Shown one piece after another: positions 1 to 10,071 of a stretch of DNA of 64,000 nucleotides. The notes under the pieces were generated by a model. The model was not told where the DNA came from. It saw nothing but the letters and a program-made list of their open reading frames with translations, and did not search any database. Numbering within the stretch: the stretch's first letter is position 1; each line of letters opens with the position of its first letter. The stretch comes from Schizochytrium sp. CCTCC M209059. Taxonomy: Eukaryota; Sar; Bigyra; Thraustochytrida; Thraustochytriidae. A program made the position numbers and the translations under genes. The stretch is taken from assembly GCA_000818945.1 (NCBI GenBank), contig KN805390.1:471507-535506 (forward strand), written 5' to 3'.

Positions 1-883
1 GACAGGTCGGTCGCAAGACTCTTGCGCGGAAGCGGTCAAGCGTCGCGCTGCAGCGGTCGCCGCTCGGCTTCCTCGGGGCGGCTCGAGCGCCGCCTGCTTG
101 GGCGTCTCGAGCGCCTCCCTCTATCAAATCTATCAACCTCCTCCACTTCCTGGCGAGCGACGCCCGCGCGAGCGGCGGGGACTTCGCGCGAAAGCCGTCT
201 GTCTGTCTGTCTGTCCGCACGCGCGCCCCGTCTCCCGGCGGCGCGGCGCGGCGGCCTCGCTCGCCTCGGCCGCGCGGCCTCCGGTCCGCGACGGGATGAC
301 CGGATGGATGGTTCGCAATTCCAGGTCTGCGCGCGAAGAGAAGCGCGGCCGGGTCGCCCCTCCTCCCTCCCTCGCGGCCGGGCCCGCGGCCCCCGCGGCC
401 CCGCGCGCGGCCCCTTTCTTGCCCTGCTTGGGACGATGAGCGCGTGCTATAAGACGGTTGACGAGCGCGCGAGCGAGTCCCTGCGATTGGCCACCCTGCG
501 ATCGATCGCGCAGGACGCGAGCGATCGCTGCCATGAGCGGCGAGAGGAGGGCCTGTGGAGGCCTGGCGGAGACGACCGCGCCGTGCTGTGCGGCGCTTTC
601 GGTGTCGGGCGAGGAGCGTGTAACTTGCAGGACCATCCGTACCAACCCACCCACCCTTGCACCCTTGCACCCACCCTTGCACCTACCTACGTACCCACCC
701 ACCCCGGTTGCGATCGTGGTTGGGACTCGTTTTCTCTTGAGGCACCCGGCTAGCTTGGCTGGCACGAAGACGGTGGGTGGGGCAGAGGTGCTGGCTGGCT
801 GGCTGGCTGACGCACGAGGCCGAGGATGTCTTGAGGCTCGAGGATTCGATGAACTTGTCGTCGTCGCGGCTCGGTGATGAAGC

Positions 884-909
884 GACGAACGAACGAACGA
901 ACGAACGAA
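884..909. repeat. (CGAA)n microsatellite
   Basis: About six tandem copies of a CGAA tetranucleotide, followed by a short degenerate AATA-rich tail. Confidence 0.85.
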
Positions 910-1627
910 TAAATGAATAAACGGAATCAACAACGGACTCGATGCCGGCCCGGCGAAAGCGAGAGAGAAAGGTGCCAGACTTGTGTCGCTCAAGTGAACC
1001 AACAAAGTCGATGCAAGCATGAGAAAAAGTGTTCGTTTCAGGGTGGGAGAGTCACGGTCACGGTCCACGATGCACGTCGTTGCGCGTAACGACGGCTAAG
1101 CCCAGCTTCGAGGGACTGGTCTCCCAGGAAAGCTGATCTTTACGTGTCGATCATGCTGCAGTCGACAAAGGAGTCGCTTGCACTGGTCCGTAGAGTCTCG
1201 CGTTTGGACCCAAGAATAATGTGGTGGGGAAGTCGGGGGCCAATGAAAAGGTCCCGGGCAACAAACGGGAATCATTCGCCCGAGAGAGGCACTTGGCCCA
1301 AGCCCCGCATCGGTGGGTAGGATGAAGTCGTCCTTTGCGGCCATCATCAGCTGTTCCACGTGCATCTACGTGATACAAGGTCTCTGTAGAAAGGGCCCAG
1401 CCGAACGAAGTTGCGCGCCTAGCCAGACAGCAAGCACGCAGGCGTCAAGATCGTTTCGCAAACGATGCGTTTCAAGCAACAATTGGCCCCCATCCGCGTG
1501 GCTGATCGGCCCACGCGAGCAGGCCGTTGTGAGAAATGATGCGTCCTGTCGACCGGAGAGAGTGGAATTCACTTGTTCTCGGGCTCACAGCTCAAGTGAT
1601 GTACAGGGATGCACGACCTTGCTGCGC

Positions 1628-1671
1628 GCACGCATGCACGCACGCACGCACGCACGCAAGCACGCACGCAC
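1628..1671. repeat. (CACG)n microsatellite
   Basis: Roughly ten near-perfect copies of CACG, with one CATG and one CAAG variant. Confidence 0.85.
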
Positions 1672-2265
1672 TCCTTGTGGATTTTGGAACGAAACTTGAG
1701 ATGTACGTGGCGTGGTGGATAGCAACGGTGCTCAAGCAAGCCTCGTCTCGTTCATGGCCTCCATACCTCCTCTTTATTTCATAGTTGCCAACCGTCATCT
1801 GCAGCATTCTTGCAAGACTTGGATGACTGTCCAAGCCACCATTCTGTTGAAAATTGAAGAGGCGTTCTTGTTCTTGCAAAGGAATCGGCGTTGATTGACT
1901 TTTTCGATTCTTGCGAGATAAACATGCCAGTCAGAACAATCGCTAGCTATTTGTTCCAACCAAAGATCGCTCAATCGTGATGGCCTAATTATCGCCCTCG
2001 CCATCGTCCTCGCTCTCAACCTTGCTTGCTATCCTGCATGTTTGTACACGTTCGCCGCTGTTCTATCATGCGATCATCGCACGAGCTCCCGGCGCGAGCA
2101 GAGCGAGATCAAGGTCGTCGTCAGGTTCGCAGAGGCCGTCGCGGCCGAGGCGGCAGCGCACGCGCCCGGCTTGTGCGCGGCGGCGGCTCGCTCACTCGCT
2201 CGCTCGCGCTCACGCTGGTGCCCGCCTGCACGCTTGCAGCTAGGCCCGGCGGAGCGAGAGGAGAA

Positions 2266-3345
2266 ATGATGATGCAGCAGGACGCAAGCGCGGCAGCGCC
2301 GGTGGCCGCCGACGGCGCGGAGCTCAAGGCCGGCAAGGTCACGCACAAGGACGGATCCTGGGACGCAGGATACTTGGACGCGGAGAATCGCGTGCAAGGC
2401 GTCGGCGTGCGCATGGTCATTCCCGGGCGCGAGTGGTACGAGGGCGAATTTAAGGACGGTGTCCCGCACGGGCACGGGACGTGGCACCATCAGAGCGGCC
2501 TTGTCACGTGCGGCGAGTTCAAGGATGGCAAGGTGCACGGGATGGCCCGTCGCGAGTTTCCCTCTGGCGACGTATTTTCGGGCGAATTCCGTGACGGCAA
2601 GAGCTCTGGACGTGGCACGTACAAGTTTGCAAACGGAGACGTCTTTGAAGGGGAGTTTTCCGAAGACGGCGCGTCCGGGCGCGGCATCAAGCAGTTTGCT
2701 TCGGGCATGAGGTACACGGGAGAGTTCGTCAAAGATGCCATGAACGGGCGCGGGCTCTTGCAGTACAGCAATGGCGATGTGTACAAGGGTGAGTTCGAGG
2801 ACAACATGATGTCTGGCAAAGGCTTGTACCAGTTCGAGAACGGGGACTACTGCATGGGCGCCTTCAAGTCGGACGCCATGGACGGTCCAGGGGAGCTCTT
2901 TTTTGCCAATGGCGACAAATACGTTGGAGACTTTAAAAACGATGAGCCATGTGGCAAGGGTATCTACATTTGGTCGCCCGGTGCAGACGGCGTGGCCGCG
3001 GAGACGTACGAGGGCCAGTTCGAGAACTCGTTGATGCAGCCGCGCGGACGCCGCACTTTTCGCGACGGCTCGAGCTGGACGGGCTCGTTTCGCGATGGCA
3101 AGCCAAACGGCGAAGGTATCTTCAAGTTTGGTCCAAGTGGGCCAGATGCGGAACGCGAAGTCAAGTGCACATACAAGCTTGGCATGCTGCAGGACGCCGA
3201 CGCGATCGTCGCGTCTGCGCCGGCAGTGCCGCGCCAGGTTGCAGGCACGCACGCCATGGGCGGCGGCGGTCCCGCAACGCCGGCGCCAACAGACGATGCG
3301 ACCAAGGAAGAAGCTATGGGCGTTGACGCGCTCATGTCATTCTGA
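2266..3345 (+). CDS. MORN-repeat protein
   Basis: A 359-residue protein made almost entirely of MORN repeats. About ten consecutive units of roughly 23 residues follow the pattern Y-x-G-E/D-F-x-D-G-x-x-x-G-x-G-x-x-x-F/Y-x-x-G-D. They run from about residue 35 to 300 and are followed by an Ala/Pro/Gly-rich tail. MORN repeats form elongated beta-hairpin arrays that bind membranes or act as scaffolds, and in protists they often sit at the cell cortex, basal bodies or division furrow. No kinase, SET or other catalytic domain is attached, so a structural or scaffold role is inferred. The start is the first of three consecutive ATG codons. The frame stays open upstream to about 2026, but that part is Arg/Ala low complexity. 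Confidence 0.9.
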   Translation: MMMQQDASAAAPVAADGAELKAGKVTHKDGSWDAGYLDAENRVQGVGVRMVIPGREWYEGEFKDGVPHGHGTWHHQSGLVTCGEFKDGKVHGMARREFPSGDVFSGEFRDGKSSGRGTYKFANGDVFEGEFSEDGASGRGIKQFASGMRYTGEFVKDAMNGRGLLQYSNGDVYKGEFEDNMMSGKGLYQFENGDYCMGAFKSDAMDGPGELFFANGDKYVGDFKNDEPCGKGIYIWSPGADGVAAETYEGQFENSLMQPRGRRTFRDGSSWTGSFRDGKPNGEGIFKFGPSGPDAEREVKCTYKLGMLQDADAIVASAPAVPRQVAGTHAMGGGGPATPAPTDDATKEEAMGVDALMSF

Positions 3346-3619
3346 TTTCATGTGAACACCATATTTCCAGTACAATCTGTAACGCAAAGTCTGACAAAGC
3401 AAAGACGGAAAAATTCGATAACGTAGAAAAGATTTTACGAAAAGAAGAGCATATGCAAAATATACAGGCAAGAGGGTCCGTTCTTCACCGATGAGAGACG
3501 ATCGATTGTGGTCGCTTCCTCTGACTCTCGCTACAACCGTGATCTTCTTCCTGATCTTTTTGTTCGTCGTGTTGTTATTTCTCTTGCCCAAACTCTTTTG
3601 GTCGGCAGCGTTCCTGGCG

Positions 3620-4870
3620 TTATCGCCGGTCGATGGCCTTTTGGAGACGCTCTCGCCAGCGAGAGTGGTCAAGACGAGAAAAGTCGGTCTCGTTCTCGGC
3701 AATGTGTTCCAAGTAGGCAGCCATCTCCAAGAGCTCGCGATCGTTGGCAGCTCTGGAACGGCGCCGCTTAAAACATGTGCACTGAAGACCGCTCTGCGGA
3801 TTGAGGGCAAAGTTGCGGGCCAGATCATCAATGTGCACAGTATTTTTGGCAGACCATTGAGGAAACTTGGACCAGATGAGTTCGAGTGCCTTGACCTCAT
3901 GGCGCTTGATCTCGCCATCGCGCTCGCGTGTGACCTTGAACATGGAGGTGCGATCGAGCGCAAAGCAAATCTTGTACTCGGAATGTGAAATAATGCCCAG
4001 CTCTGTAAGCTTGAGCTCAACATAGTGCCAGCGCGTCTGCGACCAAGCTACCAGGTCAAAGTATTTGTACGCGGTGGCTAGAAATTGGTCCATGAACGGA
4101 CGTTTGAGGTCCTCCACCGACGACGAGTACTTGCGATAACCAAAGTCCAAGAGCGTGTGATCCAGGTCGAGGACGAGAAGGCGTTTGCCTGTTCGCGGAG
4201 GATTCATTACATGAATTGCAGTGGTCTCGATACACTCTTGCAGCGCCTGGCGAGCCTCGGGCATGTGCAGCTGCGTGGACATGTCGGCGTGCGAGTAATC
4301 AAAGTCAAGGTCGTCGACGACCTGAAGACCGGCCGCCGCTGCCGCCGCCTCCTCCATTTCGTCAATGAGCGTGTCCGGCGACCCCATCATTTTGATGATA
4401 TGACCATCCGTAATGCCGAACTCACCCATGCACGTTTCGGGGGGAAGTCGAGCAACGGCCTTGCCGCGAATTTTGAGACCAAAGATCTTTTGGTTGGCCG
4501 GCTGCACTCCGGTCTCCAGTTCAATGAGATCATGCAAATCCTCAACAGTTTCGGCCGTGTTCATTTGAAGAACAAACTCGCCTCGATTCCATCGCAGAAG
4601 CAGCGTCAAGGGTTCGCCGCCGGCTGATTCCACCATACTCTCGCCCTCTTCAACTGCACGGGGAGGCACGCCCCGGCTCGAGCCGCGCCAGCGTCCTGAT
4701 GACGATGTGGATTCGAGATCGTCGTCGAGTTCTTCGACGTAATCCTCCTTCTCAGCATCGCTGGCACTGGTGCCGGTGCTGTGAGCAGCTGTATCGGCGG
4801 TACCGTCCTCGCTAGAGTTTTTGCTCTGATCGCTGCGCAGCCAGCTCGTTTTGCTAGACCAAGCCTTCAT
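3620..4870 (-). CDS. UBLCP1: Ubiquitin-like domain CTD phosphatase (UBLCP1-like)
   Basis: A 416-residue protein combining an N-terminal acidic Ser-rich extension, a ubiquitin-like domain (about residues 87-163) and a HAD/FCP-type phosphatase domain. The catalytic DxDxT motif is seen as DLDHT at about 235-239. Later blocks match the UBLCP1 family closely: RPFMDQFL, a W-S-x-T segment, a DD-type acidic motif (HIDDLARNF) and a C-terminal RLDHSRW helix. In other organisms UBLCP1 is a nuclear phosphatase that docks on the proteasome through its UBL domain and dephosphorylates 26S subunits. The start used is the first ATG. The frame remains open and charged upstream to about 5038 without an ATG, so a spliced 5' exon is possible. 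It lies convergent to the MORN gene. Confidence 0.9.
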   Translation of the reverse strand: MKAWSSKTSWLRSDQSKNSSEDGTADTAAHSTGTSASDAEKEDYVEELDDDLESTSSSGRWRGSSRGVPPRAVEEGESMVESAGGEPLTLLLRWNRGEFVLQMNTAETVEDLHDLIELETGVQPANQKIFGLKIRGKAVARLPPETCMGEFGITDGHIIKMMGSPDTLIDEMEEAAAAAAGLQVVDDLDFDYSHADMSTQLHMPEARQALQECIETTAIHVMNPPRTGKRLLVLDLDHTLLDFGYRKYSSSVEDLKRPFMDQFLATAYKYFDLVAWSQTRWHYVELKLTELGIISHSEYKICFALDRTSMFKVTRERDGEIKRHEVKALELIWSKFPQWSAKNTVHIDDLARNFALNPQSGLQCTCFKRRRSRAANDRELLEMAAYLEHIAENETDFSRLDHSRWRERLQKAIDRR

Positions 4871-6079
4871 CGTGGATACGCAAAAGGGTTTGTCTGGGTC
4901 GCCGTGTCTTTCTCGATGGACGCTCCCGTAATCGTCCTGATCGAAGCTCGTCTTCAAGGCGTTGACGTCGAAGTCGTCGTCCTGTCTGGATCCTCTTTTT
5001 CGTTCCCGCCTATCGTCGTCAGTCTTATTCGGGCGCCTCTACTACAAACGGGCCCGTGTTCGCGCACTCTTGAGATGTGCTCTTTGTCACAGCGAGCAAA
5101 CACGAGCAAAGCGCTCGCGCCCTCCGGCAGCGCGCGCGTAGCGAAGTTCTCTCCAAATACGCGGGAAAACGTTCTAGCACTCGGCTACTTTTGATTAGTG
5201 TAACGTCGACGTTTCCAGCGTTTCACCATAAGGCGGTTTCTTTTTTTTAATAGTAATATTCTTCCTTTTTTTCTGTCACCAATAACAAAGAAGGTGTCCG
5301 TCCATGCGTTTGGTCGAAGCACGCTGTATGTATCCGAGCCTCAGGCTGTTCCTGACCACTGCCAGGACCGACCCATGACCATGGTGCCGCACTCAGTACC
5401 ATTTGCGTGACCCCAAATCAAGTCTTGATCTCGTGGCTTTCGCCCGTGTGCAAAGCACCCAGCCTGTTCGGGATGCTGACTCGGTACGTAGTACCCTGAA
5501 AAAGCATCCCGGTCACCAGTCGACCGGCCACTACGCCAGACCTGGTCTTCTCTTTGCCTGGCTGGGTGGCTGGCTGGGTGGCTCGCTGGCTGCCTGCAAG
5601 TCTATTCTATTCAACCAACGTGTGCGCCATCCTCATCTATTCGTACCCCATACGTACCGCCTGCAGCTGTACGTATACACGAGACCATGAAATGACGCAC
5701 GCGTTCGCAGAACTGCCTGGCTGGCCGCGCTCGACGCGACAGTCATATACCCCGACTGCGCGTCCAGACGCACTCGGGGCTAGGACCAGTTCGCCGTGAA
5801 GCTGGCCGTGAGCTCGGACGCGAGCGAAGCGAGAGGTGGACGCCGTTCTCCGCGCAAGTGCGGGTCTCGTGCGGCGGACACTCGTGGCGAGCGGCACGTG
5901 CAGAAACAAGAAGGAGAAGAAGAAGTCTTCAAGAAGAAGAAGAAGAAGCGGGCAGACCACAAACGAGAAAAGCGCACGCGCTCGCGGCGTCGCTGGCGGC
6001 GCGCGAGCGCGCGGGGCGGGCGGGGAGCGGGCGGAGCGGGGAAGGCGCAAAGCGTAGGTCCCCGGCGCCGCCGCCCTTG
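4871..6079. other. Divergent intergenic region between UBLCP1 and the PH-EEP gene
   Basis: About 1.2 kb between divergently transcribed genes. The part next to UBLCP1 (to about 5038) stays open in the UBLCP1 frame and may be coding. The rest shows T-rich tracts near 5230-5270, CTGG/GTGG repeats near 5560-5592 and a GAA-rich tract near 5908-5950 just before the next start codon. I see no other gene. Confidence 0.55.
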
Positions 6080-8734
6080 ATGGCTACGCGGCGCGGCGCC
6101 CTACGCGCGGCGGGCGACTTTGTGCACGAGGAGCTTGAGGACGACGAACTCGGGCTCGGCGTCGCTGCGTACGACGGCGGCGGCGGCGGCGGCAGCGACG
6201 GCCTGCACGGACGGGCGCGGGGCGCTTCGCGAGGATCGACTGCGAGGCCCGCGATGGTGCAAAAGTCTTCCGACGATGGCCGGGAGCCCCCATTCTATCG
6301 ACCTCCGACGCGCAGACCCAGCGCCATAGCGCGGGCCGCCGCGGCGGCAGCAGCTGTGGTCAGCGCAGGCCTCAACGCGACTGGGAGCCACGCCGTGCGA
6401 AGACGCGGCTCCACGACGGCTTCGAACGTTCCCGGTAAAAGCGGCGTGCTTCTCGAGGTCCAGGGAAAGAAGACGTACACGCGGTTCGTGGATGCCCGAC
6501 GCAAGCATCTCAGCTACTACAAGCTCAAGCGCACGGTGGGGGAGCGCGTGCTGCGTACAAATTTGGCGGCACGCAGGCCCGAGGCACTCGAATACCGCGT
6601 CGATTGGGACCGCCCAGTCGCGCGTCTTGATCTTCGACTGTTCCGAGTCCAGCTCCATGAGTTTGCAATGACCAACCACATCTTTATCCTGGAAAGCGCC
6701 CACGGCAATGGCACGCTTACATTCAAGGCCAGAACCTACACGGAGGCAAAAGCGTGGGTAGACGTGCTCAAGAAGGAGCAAGAGGTATATTTGGACGAGC
6801 AGCGTAGACGCTCGACGGCCATGAGCCTCGGCGTGAGACCTGCAAAACAGCCAAAGCCCGAGATGCCTATATTGCCAACCACATATGGCGGCGTAGAGCT
6901 TGTCGAGGCGTTTGAGCGGAATTACATGAAGGACGCTGCCAAGGATCTTCTGGGCGCCAAGATGGAACGTCGCAAAGGGTTCTCCATTCTCTCGTTTAAC
7001 ATTTTGGCTAACTTCTTTGTGGTCACCACGAAGCGTCCGGAAATGTATGCGCATTGCGACAAGGGTTGTTTGAACTGGCAGTACCGCTCGAAGCGTATTA
7101 TGCGCCATTTGGCAACGTGTGGGGCGGACATTATTTGCCTGCAAGAGGTGGAACGTTGGGTCTTTGATGAAGAGCTCATGCTCCAGCTGGGCAGTCGCGG
7201 TTATGCAGGCGAGCTGGAGTGCAACAAGCGCAGAGACGGATCGGAAGTTCCTGGCACGGCCACCTTTTACAAGAAAGCACTCTTTGAGGAGGCTTGGCGA
7301 GAGCGTTCGTATCGTTCGCTTGTGCTGGGCCTGCGCTTCCTCGAAGGTACTGAAAAGGGGAGCGTTCTCGCGTGTGCGAACTCACACCTTGAAGGTAACC
7401 CGCTTAAGTCGAAAGAGCGCGCCAGTCAGATGCGAAGCGTCTTTAAAAAGCTGGAACGCAGGAAAAACGACCACCGCTATGTGGTGCTATGCGGCGACTA
7501 CAACGACGGCGCCCAGAGCGCGCTGTGCCAGGAATTGCTCGCGGAGGAACGTTTTATGAGCTGCTACGACAACCACCCAGCTCGAGACGCAACGTGTCTG
7601 CTGGTTCCAGATGACATTGAGAGTGCAGACATTGAGGCCTTGCGCGTAGACCACATCTTTTTCGATTCGAGACTGCGCGTGCGTGGCATCATGAGCGTCA
7701 TGAACGAGGTGTGGTCTCGAGAGGGCGTCATTGAGCTTGGTTTGCCGAGCCTGGCATGGCCTTCGGATCATCTGAGCATCGCGGCGATAATGGAGTTTAA
7801 TCCAGACTCGGAGCTCTTTCTCGTTTCCTCTGACTTGGAAGAAGATACGGTGGACCCTTTTACCGTGTTTTCCTCGGATGAGATCTTTGCCGACGAAGCG
7901 CTCAATCCTCTGTCAGAGGAAGAACGTGCGATTTGGCTAGAACACGAGATCAATACCTTTGTGCACTCCTCGGGAAGGCCATCACCGGAGGAGATTGCTC
8001 GGCGCAAGGCGGCCTCGGCGGCCAAAGAGGCATTCTTGCAGTCCTTGCCCGATGAGAAGGAGGCGTTTTTGCGCAAGCTGACCGCCTTGCGTCGCAAAGA
8101 GGCCAAGGCGAATCAAAAGAAGAATAAGGCGAATCAGACCAATGGCGCGTCTTCGGGCAATGGTAGCTCGATCCCGTCATTGAATTTACAAAAGCCTGCG
8201 GGTCCGGTAGCCGGCGAGAGGCCATCGCAGCGTCGCTCGTCGCGACACCGGATTGCCGACCAGCTTTCGCGGTTGAGTGCGGGTCGAAGGCTCAGCGCGA
8301 CGTGGAAATCGTCGCCCTTGAATCGCGCCAGCGCCAATGGGTCGGCAAGTGGACCTGTTGAGGAGGATGGAGATGAGCTGGACGCAGATGAAGAAGAGTC
8401 TATTATTCTTGACCTCGAAAGTAATCGCCACGTCCGTTTTGCGGAAAAAGTGACGTATGAGTCTGAGTCTGATAATGATGATGATGATGACTCTGTCGAG
8501 CGGCCCATCACACGGCAGACGATCCGTCGCGGCTCCGCTCACCCGGGGCCACCTCACCGACGCTCTGGTACGTACACGGGTCTTTTTCCGAATGAGGACG
8601 CGCTCACGAGTTTTGCTGTTGCTGATGACGAAGAGGAGGACAACGAGGAACCCAACGAGGAGGACGAGGAAGATGACGACGAGGAGGACGACGAAGACGA
8701 CGAAGACGAAGAGAAGCAAGACGTGCCGTGGTAA
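6080..8734 (+). CDS. PH-like domain plus EEP-family (CCR4/nocturnin-like) nuclease or phosphatase
   Basis: An 884-residue protein. An Ala/Arg/Gly-rich N-terminus leads into a PH-like domain (about 125-245, ending in an amphipathic helix with a conserved Trp). An endonuclease/exonuclease/phosphatase domain follows (about 285-575). The catalytic set is visible: SFNILAN, LQEVE (Glu356), SHLEGNP (His436), GDYND (Asp473, Asn475), DHIFFDS and PSDHLS (Asp563, His564). The N-terminal EEP blocks resemble CCR4, Angel and nocturnin, which remove poly(A) tails or dephosphorylate dinucleotides. The PH-like domain suggests membrane or lipid recruitment instead. The C-terminus is a long Asp/Glu tail. Substrate is unknown. 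The ATG at 6080 was chosen because upstream sequence is GAA-repeat-derived low complexity. Confidence 0.88.
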   Translation: MATRRGALRAAGDFVHEELEDDELGLGVAAYDGGGGGGSDGLHGRARGASRGSTARPAMVQKSSDDGREPPFYRPPTRRPSAIARAAAAAAAVVSAGLNATGSHAVRRRGSTTASNVPGKSGVLLEVQGKKTYTRFVDARRKHLSYYKLKRTVGERVLRTNLAARRPEALEYRVDWDRPVARLDLRLFRVQLHEFAMTNHIFILESAHGNGTLTFKARTYTEAKAWVDVLKKEQEVYLDEQRRRSTAMSLGVRPAKQPKPEMPILPTTYGGVELVEAFERNYMKDAAKDLLGAKMERRKGFSILSFNILANFFVVTTKRPEMYAHCDKGCLNWQYRSKRIMRHLATCGADIICLQEVERWVFDEELMLQLGSRGYAGELECNKRRDGSEVPGTATFYKKALFEEAWRERSYRSLVLGLRFLEGTEKGSVLACANSHLEGNPLKSKERASQMRSVFKKLERRKNDHRYVVLCGDYNDGAQSALCQELLAEERFMSCYDNHPARDATCLLVPDDIESADIEALRVDHIFFDSRLRVRGIMSVMNEVWSREGVIELGLPSLAWPSDHLSIAAIMEFNPDSELFLVSSDLEEDTVDPFTVFSSDEIFADEALNPLSEEERAIWLEHEINTFVHSSGRPSPEEIARRKAASAAKEAFLQSLPDEKEAFLRKLTALRRKEAKANQKKNKANQTNGASSGNGSSIPSLNLQKPAGPVAGERPSQRRSSRHRIADQLSRLSAGRRLSATWKSSPLNRASANGSASGPVEEDGDELDADEEESIILDLESNRHVRFAEKVTYESESDNDDDDDSVERPITRQTIRRGSAHPGPPHRRSGTYTGLFPNEDALTSFAVADDEEEDNEEPNEEDEEDDDEEDDEDDEDEEKQDVPW

Positions 8735-9118
8735 GGAACTCCTACGCGATTCTGATGAACATATTATGAATTTAAGAAAAAATTATTGTCTGTTGTTCGA
8801 TCCAAGATTGTTCGTCTTTCTTCACGTGTGGTCCATGCTGCGCCGTGCGAGTAAGATCCCGCATGGTCTTGCCAATCTTGGTTGTCGTGCTCTCTCTCTC
8901 TCTCTCTCTCTCTTCTTCTCTCATCGCTCTCATCTCTCTCATCTCATCTTGCTGCGGCTTGTCATTTTAACCGGCATTGGCTGTCTTGTCTGTTTGTGAG
9001 CGGCCGTTAGCCTCTCTTTATGAGAGGCGATTTCATATTGATGCGAGGCGAGGTAGTAGACCGTCATTCGATCGAGCCAGCAAGTCCGCGCGCGTGCTCG
9101 CAGCCCCGTCGCACGACC
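8735..9118. other. Intergenic region between the PH-EEP and PFDN4 genes
   Basis: A short AT-richer 3' flank, then a CT dinucleotide run near 8891-8913 and TC-rich sequence before the prefoldin first exon. No gene is seen. Confidence 0.6.
8891..8913. repeat. (CT)n microsatellite
   Basis: About eleven CT dinucleotides. Confidence 0.85.
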
Positions 9119-9930
9119 ATGTCGGCGCAGGGGAGGTTCGCAGAGACCTCGGAGGAGGTCGAGGTACGTGGCCGTCGCGCGTCGCGCTCAGGGACGCCGG
9201 CGCGCAGGAGGGAGCAGGGCTCCTGCGTTCGCGAAGGAAGGGCCGTCGCCGGCACCGTTTGGGATGAAGGCCGCAGCGCCTTACGTGCTCGTGGCGTGGC
9301 CGCGCAGAGCCAGAGACGAGGCGTGCGCGCGCACGGCGCTTGTCGATGCACCCCCCCCTCCCTACGCTAGTCGGCGTGTGTCATTGTCGCGGAGAGAAAA
9401 GGAGAGAAGAGGAAAACGAAGAAATATCAAAGTGAACGAACGCGAGCCATTCGTGAAAGAATGAGCGTTAGCTTTATAGCAAAAGCGAGGAGGGAGGTTG
9501 TGGACAAAACGTAGCGCTACGGCATTTTGATTGTTTCCGGAGACTAACCATAGCACGCGACATGATATTACATGGACAGGTCCGCAAGGAGGATCAAGAC
9601 CGCATCAATGAATTTGGCGTGATTCACCAGAAGCTCGCTGACCTTGCGGCAGAGCGCAAGGTGATCGAGGAGGTGCTGATGAACATTGAAGATGCCGAGC
9701 AGGAGGTCATGCTGGCAGAGGACAATGACTCGTTTCTGGTGCAGCTCGGTTCAACGTACGTCCGCGTAGGCGAAGACGAGTTTAACGAATTTATTGAAAA
9801 GAAACGGAGCGAGCTCGACGAGAAAATGTCCAACATCCGTTCTGAAGTCGACACGCTAGAAAAGGAGAAGGCTGATCTCAAGGCAACGCTCTACGCGCGC
9901 TTCGGCTCAACCATTAACCTCGAAGATTAG
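9119..9930 (+). CDS. PFDN4: Prefoldin subunit 4, two exons: join(9119..9163, 9580..9930)
   Basis: The spliced product has 131 residues. Prefoldin is a hexameric cytosolic co-chaperone that delivers unfolded actin and tubulin to the CCT chaperonin, and this is a beta-type subunit. The second exon shows the two-coiled-coil layout and family signature blocks: KEDQDRINEF, EDAEQEVMLAEDN, the GSTYVRV hairpin and the C-terminal YARFGSTINLED, close to the canonical PFDN4 ending. The 15-codon first exon (MSAQGRFAET then SEEVE) joins in phase 0 to VRKEDQD, rebuilding the expected PFDN4 N-terminus. An unspliced ATG at 9562 would instead give a short N-terminus, MILHGQ, with no family similarity, so the spliced model is preferred. 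Confidence 0.9.
9164..9579 (+). other. Spliceosomal intron in PFDN4
   Basis: A 416-bp intron with donor GAG|GTACGT and acceptor ACAG|GTC. A CTAAC branch motif sits at 9544-9548, its branch A about 32 nt from the acceptor. Splicing restores the conserved prefoldin N-terminus in frame. Confidence 0.85.
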
Positions 9931-10071
9931 GCTCAATTTTTTCGTTTTATCTTTCTTCTTCTTTGCAGAGTGTCTCTGTCGCTGTCGGACCACCGTGAAC
10001 AAAAGTGACAAAATGAAGAGGACATTGGAGACGACGGCGGGCGACGTTGGCGACGTTCGCGACACTGCGAA

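Larger units (their letters stand above)
1..2265. other. Gene-free GC-rich region with simple repeats
   Basis: No reading frame here resembles a known protein. The long minus-strand frame at 133-1068 is Arg/Ser/Ala-rich low complexity. The stretch contains CCCACC/CTTGCA-type repeats around 643-702, a CGAA tetranucleotide run near 884-909 and a CACG run near 1628-1671. The distal part may be the 5' region of the MORN gene that follows. Confidence 0.6.

Noticed and set aside
133..1068. Minus-strand open frame of 311 codons
   Set aside because: Arg/Ser/Ala low complexity across simple repeats, no domain, and an overlapping plus-strand frame of similar quality.
9562..9930. Unspliced prefoldin start at the ATG at 9562
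   Set aside because: The first six codons lie in the intron and do not match PFDN4; the spliced model restores the family N-terminus.
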